The notes under the pieces: model-generated
What the model was told of the DNA's origin: nothing
Databases searched by the model: none
The model's input: only the letters and a program-made list of their open reading frames with translations
Shown: positions 14,109-24,850 of the stretch, one piece after another
Numbering within the stretch: position 1 is the stretch's first letter
Layout: the number at the start of each line of letters is the position of its first letter
Program-made: the position numbers and the translations under genes
Origin: WQXF01 sp031553615
GTDB taxonomy: Bacteria > Bacillota > Clostridia > Christensenellales > Aristaeellaceae
Direction: 5' to 3'
Assembly (NCBI GenBank): GCA_031553615.1
Contig: JAVBLJ010000060.1
Span: forward strand, 1 to 32,364
Length of the DNA stretch: 32,364 nt

Positions 14109-15713
14109 CTACGCATCCCAGCGGAAGCGCCGCTTTTCGCCCATGAGCACGAACTCGGCGGGGCAGGGCGAGTGCATCCAATCCAGCGGCTCGGCTACCG
14201 GTTGGGGCTGCGCGGCCCGTGCGAATGCTTCGGTGAGCGCGCGGCGCTGCTCGGGTGTGGCCTTGCGCGGATCGACCGACACCAGCAGCGGGGTGCCGCT
14301 GCGCGAAACCAGCTCCAGCCACTGGGCATTGAGCTGCCACGGGATGCCATCATCGACGATGCCCACGCAATCTGCATCGGCGGCGTAGAAGGTGCCGTGC
14401 TGCGGCGCGCGGAAGGCCAGCGCGTTCACGCCCATGCGGCGCGTGCGCGACCAATCGCTGGCGTTGGTATCGTCGCCGGTGCGCTGCATTTCGAAAAGTC
14501 CGGCGGCTGCGTGTGAAATGGTGTTGCAGCCCAGCACCAGCGCATCGCCGGCGGTTTCCCGGATCGCTTGATACAGCGCCAGCACGATTTCCATGCTGGT
14601 GCGCGAACGATCGGCGAAGTGCCAACCGGGCAGGGCGGGCGAGCCGCGCATCTCGAATCCCCAGCGGCCAAAGAGATCGAAGGTGGAGAAATCATGCTTG
14701 ATCGCCTTGAAGCCCCAGCCGACCACCCGCGCAATGTCCTCGCGGATCATCGCCAGCGCCTCGGGGATGCTGGGATCGAGGTAGCCGGGGCATCCGCTAT
14801 CCCGCAGTCCGGCGGGGAAGCGCGCGGCAGGCAGCCTCCACTCGGGCGGGAAATAGGCATGGGTCAGCAGCGGACGCAGCCAAATTCCCGGCTGCACCCC
14901 CGCCGCCACCATGGCCTCGGCCAACTGCGGCATGTCGGGGAAGCGGCTGTTGCCCAGGCACCAGGGCCCGCCGTTGTACTCGCGCGTGCGACAGAGCTGC
15001 CATCCATCGTCGAGGAACACGGTGGGCCGGTTGGCGTTGTCGGGGGCCAGCGAGGATAGGAACACGCTGTCCTCCACCATCCGCTCGGCGGTAATGCCCG
15101 CGTGCACATAATACCAGCTGTTGCCGCCATAAATCGGCGCGGCAGGCATGCGCGGCTTGTCGCACAGCATGCCGCAGAACCGCTGCGCGAACGCGAAAGC
15201 GCCCTCGTTGGCCTTGCTGTCCGCCGCCACGATCTCGCAGGCGCACAGGGTGCGGCCCGCCAGCAGCACGCCCTGGCCGCCGTTGCGCACGTCGATGCGG
15301 CAGCGCAGCGTATCGCGGGAAACCTGCCACGAGCAGAAGGCCGCGCAGCCCGTCTTGACGCCCAGCCCGGCGGTGCGGCCGTTGCTTTCCGCCAGGAAGT
15401 ACCAGGGCATCGCCCGGTCGGGCGCGATGCCGCGCCATTCCAAGTCGCCGTATGCGCGTTCCCAGTGATCGCCCAGCAACCGCACCTCGGCGGGCAGCAC
15501 CAGGTTCCAAACCAAATCGAGCTGGCAGAGCGCCGTGGTGTCGGCGGTGATGTTCACCACCATGGCCGAGGGCCGTCGCTCGATATTTACCACGATGTCG
15601 CGGCCTTTCCACGTAAGCCCCCGGTCCAGCGCGAAGCTTTCGCCCTCGCAGGTGGCGTGGATGGCGCGCGGCTCGTTGGAGATGTCCATGAGGAAGGAAG
15701 TGTTGACCCGCAT
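14109..15713 (-). CDS. Clan GH-D glycoside hydrolase, alpha-galactosidase-like (GH36/GH27 type)
   Basis: The 534-residue protein has an N-terminal beta-rich region (about 1-185) and a TIM barrel. The barrel has VFLDDGWQL near 232-240, a probable nucleophile Asp341 in KAIKHDFSTFD, and a probable acid/base in RTGDDTNASD (Asp414 or 415), the arrangement of alpha-galactosidases and related retaining enzymes. A short beta C-terminus follows. There is no signal peptide, so an imported oligosaccharide or glycoside would be the substrate. It is shorter than classical GH36 (about 700). I chose the ATG at 15713 because GGGGTG precedes it; an ATG at 15740 has no binding site. No transporter or sugar regulator is adjacent. 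Exact specificity is not established. Confidence 0.82.
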   Translation of the reverse strand: MRVNTSFLMDISNEPRAIHATCEGESFALDRGLTWKGRDIVVNIERRPSAMVVNITADTTALCQLDLVWNLVLPAEVRLLGDHWERAYGDLEWRGIAPDRAMPWYFLAESNGRTAGLGVKTGCAAFCSWQVSRDTLRCRIDVRNGGQGVLLAGRTLCACEIVAADSKANEGAFAFAQRFCGMLCDKPRMPAAPIYGGNSWYYVHAGITAERMVEDSVFLSSLAPDNANRPTVFLDDGWQLCRTREYNGGPWCLGNSRFPDMPQLAEAMVAAGVQPGIWLRPLLTHAYFPPEWRLPAARFPAGLRDSGCPGYLDPSIPEALAMIREDIARVVGWGFKAIKHDFSTFDLFGRWGFEMRGSPALPGWHFADRSRTSMEIVLALYQAIRETAGDALVLGCNTISHAAAGLFEMQRTGDDTNASDWSRTRRMGVNALAFRAPQHGTFYAADADCVGIVDDGIPWQLNAQWLELVSRSGTPLLVSVDPRKATPEQRRALTEAFARAAQPQPVAEPLDWMHSPCPAEFVLMGEKRRFRWDA

Positions 15714-15814
15714 AGGAATCACCCCGATCTTTCGATGCATCGGTATCGCCTGGTTAAGCCCGCAGCATAAGGCAATCCGCCAGGCACAAAGGCATGGCGG
15801 ACCCAAAGTTTTTC

Positions 15815-16672
15815 TTAGGTTTTGCGGCCCAATCCCCGCTGCCGCGCCGCCTCGTAAAAAAGCACGGTCGCTGCGCAGGCCACGTTGAACGAGGAAGCGC
15901 TGGAGCCTTCGCTCATCGGTATGCGCGCCATCGCGTTGCTGGCCTCGCAAAGGTATTGACAAAGGCCGTCGGTCTCGTTGCCCAGCATGAGCACGGTGGG
16001 GCCGGTCAGGTCGCAATCGAACACGTGCTGCGGGGCGTGCGCGCTGGTGCCCACGATGGCGAGCGGGCGGGGCGCGACGAAGGCGGCCAGCTGGGCCAGC
16101 AGTTCGCCGACCTGCTCGTTGCCGGTGATGTGCGACGTGGGCACGCAAAACAGCGAGCCCATCGAGGCCTGTACGGTCTCGGGATCGTACAGGTCGACGC
16201 AATGTCCGGTGATCAGGAGCGCCTCGACGCCCAGCGCATCGCAGGAGCGCAGGATGGTGCCCAGATTGCCCTTGTTGGAGGGGCGATCGAACAGCGCGAT
16301 GAGCGGATTTTCGCTCAGGCGCGAAAGGTCGAGCCGATTTTCGGGCTGCATGCCCACGATGGCCAGCAGCTCGGAGGTATCGGTCTTGCCGGAAATCTCG
16401 CGCATCAGCTCGGGGGAAAGCTGCCAATTTCCCTGCGTGGGCACGGTGCGCAAGCGCTCCTGAGCCCAATCGGAGAGCTCCGTCGGGTCCCCGTGCACGA
16501 ATGCACGGAGCTCCCAGCGGTTCTTGATCGCCTCGTTGATGTTGCGCACGCCTTCGACCAGGAACTCGCCGTAGCGGTGGCGCTTATTGCGGTTGGTCTT
16601 GAGCACCTCGAGCTTTTGGTAGTTCGCGTCCTTCGAAAACACGCGCAGAGGTTTTGTTGCGGCGGCGCTCAT
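15815..16672 (-). CDS. SpoU/TrmH-family RNA 2'-O-methyltransferase
   Basis: The 285-residue enzyme has an N-terminal substrate-binding domain (GEFLVEGVRNINEAIKN near 35-51) and a SPOUT knot domain with the three SpoU motifs: FDRPSNKGNLGTILRS near 127-142, VLMLGNETDGL near 227-237, and SEGSSASSFNVACAATVLFY near 253-272. It should methylate a ribose 2'-OH in rRNA or tRNA using SAM; the position is not known. Its ATG follows the gyrA stop codon with no gap (TAA then ATG), and the GGAGG used for it lies within the last gyrA codons, so it is translationally coupled to gyrA. Confidence 0.9.
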   Translation of the reverse strand: MSAAATKPLRVFSKDANYQKLEVLKTNRNKRHRYGEFLVEGVRNINEAIKNRWELRAFVHGDPTELSDWAQERLRTVPTQGNWQLSPELMREISGKTDTSELLAIVGMQPENRLDLSRLSENPLIALFDRPSNKGNLGTILRSCDALGVEALLITGHCVDLYDPETVQASMGSLFCVPTSHITGNEQVGELLAQLAAFVAPRPLAIVGTSAHAPQHVFDCDLTGPTVLMLGNETDGLCQYLCEASNAMARIPMSEGSSASSFNVACAATVLFYEAARQRGLGRKT

Positions 16673-19267
<2,595 letters not shown>

Positions 19268-19299
19268 CTCAGCTCTTTAGCATAGAGTCCTTGGATCGC

Positions 19300-21240
19300 T
19301 TACACGTCGAGGTTCACGACCAGCTTGCAGTTTTCTTCGATAAACTCCCGGCGCGGCTCCACCTTTTCGCCCATCAGCAGCGTCAGAATCTCGTCGGCGG
19401 CGATGGCGTCCTCGACCTTGACTTGCATCATGGTGCGGGTGGACGGGTCCATGGTGGTCTCCCAAAGCTGCTGGGCGGACATTTCGCCCAAGCCCTTGTA
19501 GCGCTGGACCTCGGGCTTTTTTTCGCGGCCGATCTCCTGCATCAGGGCTTCGAGTTGGGCGTCGTTGTAGCAATAGCGCTCCATTTTGCCCAGGGTGACC
19601 TTGTAGAGCGGGGGCTGGGCGATGTATACGTGGCCCTTTTCGATAAGCGGGCGCATGTAGCGGTAGAAGAAGGTGAGCATCAAAATGCGGATGTGGCTTC
19701 CATCCACGTCGGCGTCGGTCATGCAGACGATGCGGTGGTAGCGCAGCTTCTCGAGGTTGAAATCGGCATCGACGCCGCAGCCGAAGGCGGTGATCATGGC
19801 ACGGATTTCGTTGTTGGCCAAAATCTTATCCAGGCGGGTCTTTTCCACGTTCAGGATTTTGCCGCGCAGGGGCAGGATGGCCTGGAAGTGGCGGTCGCGG
19901 CCGGTCTTGGCCGATCCGCCTGCCGAATCGCCCTCGACCAGGAAGATTTCGCACTTGCTGGGGTCGCGCTCCGAGCAATCGGCCAGCTTGCCGGGCAGCC
20001 CGCCGGATTCCAGCACGTTCTTGCGCCGGGTGAGGTCGCGGGCCTTTCGTGCGGCTTCGCGGGCGCGGGCGGCGGAAAGGCAGCGGTCGAGTATGGTGCG
20101 GGCGACCTGGGGGTTCTCCTCCATGAAGTTGGTGAGCTGCGCGGTCACCAGCTGATCGACGATGGTGCGCACTTCGCTGTTGCCCAGCTTCGATTTGGTC
20201 TGACCCTCGAACTGCGGGTCCATCATCTTCACGGAGATGATGGCGGCCATGCCTTCGCGGATGTCCTCGCCCTGCAGGTTCTCGTCGTTTTCCTTCAGGA
20301 TTTTGTATTTGCGGCCGTAATCGTTCACCACGCGGGTGATGGCGCTCTTGAAGCCCATCAGGTGGGTGCCGCCCTCGGGGGTGGCGATGTTGTTGGCAAA
20401 GGTGAATATATTTTCGCTGTAGCTATCGTTGTGCTGCATGGCCACCTCCACCGAGGTGGTGCCCTTCACGCCCTCCACATAGATGGGTTCGGGGTAGAGG
20501 GCCTCCTTGTTTTTGTTCAAGTATTTCACGAATTCGCGGATGCCGCCCTCGTAGTGGTAGGTGCGCTCCATGCGCTCCTCGCCGCGCTCGTCGATCAGGT
20601 GGATCTTGATGCCGCGGTTTAGGAAAGCCATCTCGCGAATGCGGGTTTTGAGAATGTCGTACTGGAAATCGCCGGTCTCAAAAATACCGTCGGGCACGGC
20701 TTCGGAGCGCACGTCGGGCCAGAAGGTGATGGTGGTTCCGGTCTTGTCGGTAGCGCCGATCACCCGCAAATTCGCCACCGGCTTGCCGCGACGGTATTCC
20801 TGGTAGTGCACCTTGCCATCCTGGTAGACGGTGACCTCCAGCGCGCTGGAAAGCGCGTTGACCACCGATGCGCCCACGCCGTGCAGGCCGCCGGATACCT
20901 TGTAGCCCTCACCGCCGAACTTTCCGCCCGCGTGCAGCACGGTCAGGCAGACCTCCACGGCAGGGCGGCCCATCTTGGGGTGAATGCCCACCGGGAAGCC
21001 GCGGCCGTTGTCCTCCACGGATACGCCGCCATCCTTGCGCAGCGTCACGCGAATCTCATCGCAGTAACCGGCCAGCGCTTCGTCGATGGCGTTGTCTACA
21101 ATTTCGTACACCAGGTGGTGCAGACCCCGGTAATCGGTGGAGCCGATGTACATGCCGGGGCGCTTGCGCACCGCCTCCAGCCCCTCCAACACCTGGATTT
21201 GCGTCTCGTCGTAGTGGGATTGATGGGAGTCTTGCGTCAT
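19300..21240 (-). CDS. gyrB: DNA gyrase subunit B
   Basis: The 646-residue protein has the GHKL ATPase domain (EIVDNAIDEALAGYCDEI, DNGRGFPVGIHPKMG, GGLHGVGASVVNALS), the transducer, and the TOPRIM domain with EGDSAGGSAKTGRDR and the metal-binding TDADVDGSHIRILML segment. The C-terminus is EENCKLVVNLDV, usual for GyrB. Length fits the Gram-positive type without the large insertion of E. coli. It lies between remB (129 bp upstream) and gyrA, as in Bacillus and many Clostridia. The start at 21240 has GAAAGAGGTG upstream. Confidence 0.98.
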   Translation of the reverse strand: MTQDSHQSHYDETQIQVLEGLEAVRKRPGMYIGSTDYRGLHHLVYEIVDNAIDEALAGYCDEIRVTLRKDGGVSVEDNGRGFPVGIHPKMGRPAVEVCLTVLHAGGKFGGEGYKVSGGLHGVGASVVNALSSALEVTVYQDGKVHYQEYRRGKPVANLRVIGATDKTGTTITFWPDVRSEAVPDGIFETGDFQYDILKTRIREMAFLNRGIKIHLIDERGEERMERTYHYEGGIREFVKYLNKNKEALYPEPIYVEGVKGTTSVEVAMQHNDSYSENIFTFANNIATPEGGTHLMGFKSAITRVVNDYGRKYKILKENDENLQGEDIREGMAAIISVKMMDPQFEGQTKSKLGNSEVRTIVDQLVTAQLTNFMEENPQVARTILDRCLSAARAREAARKARDLTRRKNVLESGGLPGKLADCSERDPSKCEIFLVEGDSAGGSAKTGRDRHFQAILPLRGKILNVEKTRLDKILANNEIRAMITAFGCGVDADFNLEKLRYHRIVCMTDADVDGSHIRILMLTFFYRYMRPLIEKGHVYIAQPPLYKVTLGKMERYCYNDAQLEALMQEIGREKKPEVQRYKGLGEMSAQQLWETTMDPSTRTMMQVKVEDAIAADEILTLLMGEKVEPRREFIEENCKLVVNLDV

Positions 21241-21369
21241 ACCGCACCTCTTTCCGTTGGGGTAGGATTCGCCGATGGAGCAGGATTTACCGATAGGGTA
21301 AGCTTGCCGAGATGGGCTGGGATAATCGTTCGACAGGATGCGGGCCGGGCGGCCTTGCCTGTCCGTACG

Positions 21370-21627
21370 CTATCGCCATGCGCAAAGATTGCGCTCCCGG
21401 AGCGTCGCCGAGGAGATGGGCGAAAGGTAGATGTGCTGCGTGCCGGCCTCGTTCACGGTGATCACCGCGGAACGGGGCGCGCCTTCGGGCACGGTAGTTA
21501 CCGCGCCGATCGCCCGGGCACGATGCAATAACGCCCGCGTATCGGGGGAATCGGCGGTGTGCAGGTCCAAAATCGCCAGTATGTGGCGATGCGGCACCGC
21601 GCATTCCGCTCCCAAATGCAGCAACAA
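21370..21627 (-). CDS. remB: RemB/YaaB-like extracellular matrix regulatory protein (DUF370)
   Basis: The 85-residue protein matches B. subtilis RemB (YaaB): start LLHLGAECAVPHRHILAILD, then SAVITVNEAGTQHIYLSPIS and the ending SATLRERN, and the position directly upstream of gyrB agrees. In Bacillus, RemA and RemB activate biofilm matrix genes; RemA binds DNA, and RemB is a paralogue whose action is less clear. The start codon is TTG at 21625-21627, chosen because GGGGAGGA lies about 6 bases upstream and family proteins begin with M(F/Y)(I/L)HLG. It is the first gene of the remB-gyrB-gyrA-spoU run, behind the promoter at 21677-21705. Confidence 0.88.
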   Translation of the reverse strand: MLLHLGAECAVPHRHILAILDLHTADSPDTRALLHRARAIGAVTTVPEGAPRSAVITVNEAGTQHIYLSPISSATLRERNLCAWR

Positions 21628-21676
21628 AAAAATCCTCCCCTTTTGCGTTGGTGTTTGGGGATTTCCTTACTAATAT

Positions 21677-21705
21677 AGTATACCAATTTTCGGCGGTTTT
21701 TTCAA
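21677..21705 (-). promoter_or_regulatory. Promoter of the remB-gyrB-gyrA operon
   Basis: On the minus strand TTGAAA (21700-21705), 17 bases, TATACT (21677-21682), preceded by TGG for an extended -10. It lies about 45 bases before the remB start. Confidence 0.85.
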
Positions 21706-21752
21706 TGCATCGTACGTCAAAAAAAGCCGGATTGATCAGGTCACTGTGCTGC

Positions 21753-21794
21753 AAAAACGCCCTCCGATGCGCCTCGTTTTCTGGGTGGAGGGCG
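21753..21794 (-). terminator. Intrinsic terminator upstream of remB
   Basis: On the minus strand CGCCCTCC (21787-21794) pairs with GGAGGGCG (21758-21765) across a 21-base loop, followed by TTTTTGC. It would end transcripts arriving from the minus strand above 21800 and insulate the remB promoter. Confidence 0.65.
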
Positions 21795-21811
21795 AAAAAA
21801 GGAGTAAATGC

Positions 21812-21976
21812 CTATTCGCGGCGATCCCAGTAGGTGCGATCGTACACGCGTTCCTCGCGCTTACGCTTGCCACGCGCTTCCTCTTCGCACAAGCCGCGCG
21901 GATGCGCGAAAATTCCAGAAAAGGGAACAATTCCAGACAAGGGAACATTTCCCGCGCACCGCTCGTCTGTATCCAT
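21812..21976 (-). CDS. Possible small protein (54 aa), unrecognised
   Basis: An open frame of 54 codons from an ATG at 21976 ends 18 bases before the terminator at 21753-21794, which is the main reason to consider it. It begins MDTDERCAG, contains two in-frame repeats VPLSGI and VPFSGI made by the 18-base tandem repeat at 21911-21946, and ends in a strongly charged tail (GLCEEEARGKRKREE, then YDRTYWDRRE). No good ribosome binding site or promoter precedes it. It may instead be the end of a longer or broken gene. The rest of 21628-22016 holds only the remB promoter and this terminator. Confidence 0.3.
   Translation of the reverse strand: MDTDERCAGNVPLSGIVPFSGIFAHPRGLCEEEARGKRKREERVYDRTYWDRRE
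21911..21946. repeat. 18-base tandem repeat
   Basis: AATTCCAGAAAAGGGAAC (21911-21928) is followed directly by AATTCCAGACAAGGGAAC (21929-21946), 17 of 18 positions identical. Confidence 0.85.
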
Positions 21977-22016
21977 GGGAGCCGCACAATAATTTGGAAT
22001 GAAAAGGTGGAAAAGA

Positions 22017-22685
22017 ATGAGAAAGCAGCTTCGTATGTGGGCCGCGCTCGTAGTGCTCTGCCTGTTGCCCTGTGCCGCGATGGCGCGGGAGGGCGCAGCC
22101 CCGCGCGCCATTCGGGATTCGGAACGTATGCTATTCGAAGGCCGCGACATTTTCGCCTACACCTCGGGCGAGTTAGCTGTGCTTTGGGCGGGTAAACAGA
22201 TGCCGGGCGTGGCTGAGATTCTGCGCATCGGTTACACGGACAATGCGCACGATTCGAAGGATTTGCTGGGGCTGGGCTTCCCCTTCGGGGAAATGTACGT
22301 AACGGCTGCGATTATTAAGAATCCGCCGCCCGCCAACATGGACGAACTGAAGGCGCTTCCTTTGGAGCAGACGGACTATCCGGTGCTGAGCGTGGTGGTG
22401 ACCGATCCCGCCGTGCTCTGCCCTTTTGGCGTGCAGGTAGGCATGACGCTGGAGGCGCTCCAGGCATTGCTCCCCGAAGCCCGACGGGAAAACTCGGAGG
22501 AGGCGAACGTTATAGAGGCTACGCTTTACCGGGCGGAGTACAGCGATCAATCGCTCGCTGGGCAGGAGGAGGAGCAGCGCTTTCTGCTGAATATGATGGT
22601 GCAGGAGGGCAAAATCAGCATGTGCGTGATCACCCGGCTGAATGGCTTGAACGGCTTGAACGAATTCAAACGAGCGAACCCTTGA
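22017..22685 (+). CDS. Secreted protein of unknown function
   Basis: The 222-residue protein begins with a signal peptide: MRKQLRM, a hydrophobic core, and likely cleavage after CAAMA near residue 22. The mature part has FPFGEMYVTAAIIKNPPPAN near 82-101 and YPVLSVVVTDPAVLCPFGVQ near 119-138, and later a KISMCVITRL segment. I recognise no domain. I chose the ATG at 22017 because AAGGTGG lies 7-8 bases upstream; an ATG at 21999 in frame would lengthen the n-region and has no binding site. The C-terminus holds a 9-base repeat giving LNGLNGLNE. The stop codon lies inside the -35 box of the tetracycline-type gene promoter, so the two genes are packed tightly. Confidence 0.8.
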   Translation: MRKQLRMWAALVVLCLLPCAAMAREGAAPRAIRDSERMLFEGRDIFAYTSGELAVLWAGKQMPGVAEILRIGYTDNAHDSKDLLGLGFPFGEMYVTAAIIKNPPPANMDELKALPLEQTDYPVLSVVVTDPAVLCPFGVQVGMTLEALQALLPEARRENSEEANVIEATLYRAEYSDQSLAGQEEEQRFLLNMMVQEGKISMCVITRLNGLNGLNEFKRANP

Positions 22686-22711
22686 CAAGGACGGACATTC
22701 CATCGTACAAT
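22682..22711 (+). promoter_or_regulatory. Promoter of the Tet(M)-like gene
   Basis: TTGACA (22682-22687), 18 bases, TACAAT (22706-22711). The -35 overlaps the TGA stop of the preceding gene. Transcription would begin near 22718, just before the leader peptide. Confidence 0.85.
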
Positions 22712-22743
22712 GCCCTTAGTTAAGAGAAAGGAGGCGGCGAAAT

Positions 22744-22803
22744 ATGCGTAAGGCCAATCGCTTATTTTTCTACCCTATTTTTGCCTGCCTCTGGCCGATG
22801 TAG
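22744..22803 (+). CDS. Leader peptide (19 aa) of the Tet(M)-like gene attenuator
   Basis: MRKANRLFFYPIFACLWPM, followed by TAG. A perfect AAAGGAGG lies at 22727-22734. It stands between the promoter and an intrinsic terminator placed before the GTPase gene, the layout known for tet(M), where translation of a leader peptide controls read-through. The peptide is rich in Phe, Tyr and Trp, with rare-type residues clustered at its end. It is expected to act in cis through ribosome position, not as a product. Confidence 0.8.
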   Translation: MRKANRLFFYPIFACLWPM

Positions 22804-22808
22804 CGACT

Positions 22809-22834
22809 GGCATTTCTGTGTTTCGACAAATGCC
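22809..22834 (+). promoter_or_regulatory. Leader hairpin upstream of the attenuator
   Basis: GGCATTT (22809-22815) and AAATGCC (22828-22834) form a perfect 7-bp stem with a 12-base loop, just after the leader peptide stop. A ribosome paused on the leader stop could disturb it, so it may take part in the switch. Confidence 0.55.
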
Positions 22835-22842
22835 GTGTTCCG

Positions 22843-22870
22843 CCGCAGCCAATCAGGCTGCGGCTTTTTT
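22843..22870 (+). terminator. Attenuator: intrinsic terminator before the Tet(M)-like gene
   Basis: CCGCAGCC (22843-22850), loop AATCA, GGCTGCGG (22856-22863), then CTTTTTT. The stem is a perfect 8 bp. It lies between the promoter at 22682 and the start at 22901, so transcripts must pass it to express the gene. Confidence 0.9.
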
Positions 22871-22900
22871 CGGCCTCGCAGGCGGTAAGCGAGGCATTGC

Positions 22901-24817
22901 ATGGAGAATATCGCCCAACGGAACCCCGTTCAATCTGGAGCGGCACCTACGAATATCATCAACCTGGGCATTTTGGCCCACGTCGACGCGGGCAAGACCA
23001 CGCTGACCGAGGGGCTGCTGGTGCGCAGCGGCGCAAAGCGCGCCATGGGCCGCGTCGACAGCGGCACCACCACCACCGATTCGCTCTTGCTGGAGCGGCA
23101 GCGCGGCATCACCATTCGCGCGTCCACGATTTCTTTCCCCTGGGCGGGGGCCAAGATTAACCTCATCGATACGCCCGGACACATGGATTTCATCGCCGAA
23201 GTCGAGCGCTCGCTGGCCGTGCTGGACGGCGTGGTGCTGGTAGTATCGGCCAAGGAGGGCGTGCAGCCCCAGACACGCGTGATCTTTGCCAAGCTGCGCG
23301 CCATGCGCATCCCCACGCTGCTGTTTATCAACAAGGTGGATCGTGCGGGCGTTTCGCTGGAGCGGGTGTACCGCGATATCCGTGAAAAGCTCGATGCGCG
23401 GATCGTGCCCATGCAGGCTGTGCACGGCGAGGGTACGCGCGAGGCCGGGCTGGAGGCGCTTCACCTGGGCTCGGGCGCGCTGCACGAGGCCATCGTGGCC
23501 GAATCCGATGCACTGATGGCCGACTTCCTGGCCGGGCGGCCCATCACGGCCTCCGCCTGCCTGGAGGCGCTGCGGGGAGGTGTGCGCGGGTGCGAGCTCT
23601 TTCCGGTCTATCACGGCGCGGCGCTGCACGGTTTGGGCGTGGCGGAGCTGCTGGATGCTGTCCCGCTCTTTCTGCGGGGCGGCGGCGATGAAACCGCGCC
23701 GCTTTCGGCCATGGTCTACAAGATCGACCGCGATGAATCGGGCCGCAGGCGGCTCTACCTGCGCATGTTTTCCGGCGCGCTGGCTGTGCGCGATCGCGTA
23801 AACCTGCCCAACGCGTCCGGTGACGACCCTGATGCGCCCGCCCAAACGCTGCAGGTCAAAGCGCTGATGGCGCTTTCCCACGGCCAGCCTTCGCCTACCG
23901 ATCGCCTGGCCGCCGGGGATATCGGCGTGCTGCTCGATGCACCCGCGCTGCGCTGCGGCGACTTTCTGGGCTGCGTGACCGAGCTACGATTGAGCGCCGC
24001 ACCGCCGCCGCTGCTCATCGCCGCGCTGGCTCCCCGCGTGCCCGCGCAGCGCCCCGCCCTGCTCGATGCGCTCGCCCAATTCACTGAGGAGGACCCTTCG
24101 CTGCAGTTTCGCCTCGATTCGCGCACCGGCGAAATCTCCCTGCGGCTCTACGGCCCGCTTCAGCGCGAGATCATCGAAGCCATGGTGCTCGAACGCTTTG
24201 GCCTGGCGGTGGCGTTTTCGCCGCTGGCCACGCTGTATAAGGCGCAGCCCCTGGGCCCCGCCATCGCCGAAATGCGCATCAATTCACCCGGCAACCTGCA
24301 CCGCGCGGGCATCGCGCTCGCCGTCGAGCCCTTGCCCAGCGGATCGGGCAACGAATATGTCACCCGCGTCTCCTTCGGCGACCTCACCAAATCGTTTCAG
24401 ACCGGGGTGGAGGAGGGCGTGCGCGCTGGACTGGCCGAAGGCTTGGGCTGGGAGATCGTGGATACGCGCGTCGCATTCACCGGCATGGATTTCGATAGCG
24501 TGACCAGCACCCCTGCCGATTACCGCCGCTTGGCTCCGCTGGTGCTGCAAAGGGCGTTTGAGGCTTCGGGGCTGCGCCGCATGGAGCCTTGGCTGCGCTT
24601 TTCCGCCCTGGTGCCCAGCGATTTTCAAAAGAAGGCGCTGCTGGCCATCGGAAAGCTGCGCGCCAACCTCGAGACCATCGCCTACACCGAGGCCGAGTGT
24701 ACCGTGCACGGCGAGGTGCCGCTGGATACCGCCAAGGATTTTGCCTCCGAGCTGGCCTCGCTCAGCCAGGGCCAGGGCATCTTCACCAGCAGCTTTCTGG
24801 AATACCGGGAAGTGTGA
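22901..24817 (+). CDS. Tet(M)/Tet(O)/Tet(W)-family ribosomal protection GTPase
   Basis: The 638-residue protein is an EF-G-like GTPase of the class that removes tetracycline from the ribosome. It has G1 AHVDAGKTT (26-34), a switch I segment with DSLLLERQRGITI, G3 DTPGHMDF, G4 NKVD, then domain II, III, IV and V regions. Domain IV keeps the STPADYRRLAPLVL segment that corresponds to the drug-displacing loop region of Tet(M). Compared with Tet(M) (639 residues), it has about 17 extra N-terminal residues and ends at SSFLEYREV, lacking the usual C-terminal helix region. It is also GC-rich like its neighbours, so it looks native rather than recently acquired. The ATG at 22901 has GCGAGG upstream. 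Control by attenuation is indicated at 22744-22870. Real resistance cannot be claimed from sequence; a distinct ribosome-rescue role is possible. Confidence 0.88.
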   Translation: MENIAQRNPVQSGAAPTNIINLGILAHVDAGKTTLTEGLLVRSGAKRAMGRVDSGTTTTDSLLLERQRGITIRASTISFPWAGAKINLIDTPGHMDFIAEVERSLAVLDGVVLVVSAKEGVQPQTRVIFAKLRAMRIPTLLFINKVDRAGVSLERVYRDIREKLDARIVPMQAVHGEGTREAGLEALHLGSGALHEAIVAESDALMADFLAGRPITASACLEALRGGVRGCELFPVYHGAALHGLGVAELLDAVPLFLRGGGDETAPLSAMVYKIDRDESGRRRLYLRMFSGALAVRDRVNLPNASGDDPDAPAQTLQVKALMALSHGQPSPTDRLAAGDIGVLLDAPALRCGDFLGCVTELRLSAAPPPLLIAALAPRVPAQRPALLDALAQFTEEDPSLQFRLDSRTGEISLRLYGPLQREIIEAMVLERFGLAVAFSPLATLYKAQPLGPAIAEMRINSPGNLHRAGIALAVEPLPSGSGNEYVTRVSFGDLTKSFQTGVEEGVRAGLAEGLGWEIVDTRVAFTGMDFDSVTSTPADYRRLAPLVLQRAFEASGLRRMEPWLRFSALVPSDFQKKALLAIGKLRANLETIAYTEAECTVHGEVPLDTAKDFASELASLSQGQGIFTSSFLEYREV

Positions 24818-24820
24818 TCA

Positions 24821-24850
24821 TCACAAAGCCACACAAAGCCACACAAAGCC
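24821..24850. repeat. 10-base tandem repeat in an intergenic gap
   Basis: ACACAAAGCC occurs three times in tandem (the first copy begins TC), with a degenerate fourth copy at 24851-24860, between the GTPase stop and the DUF3795 start. Confidence 0.85.
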
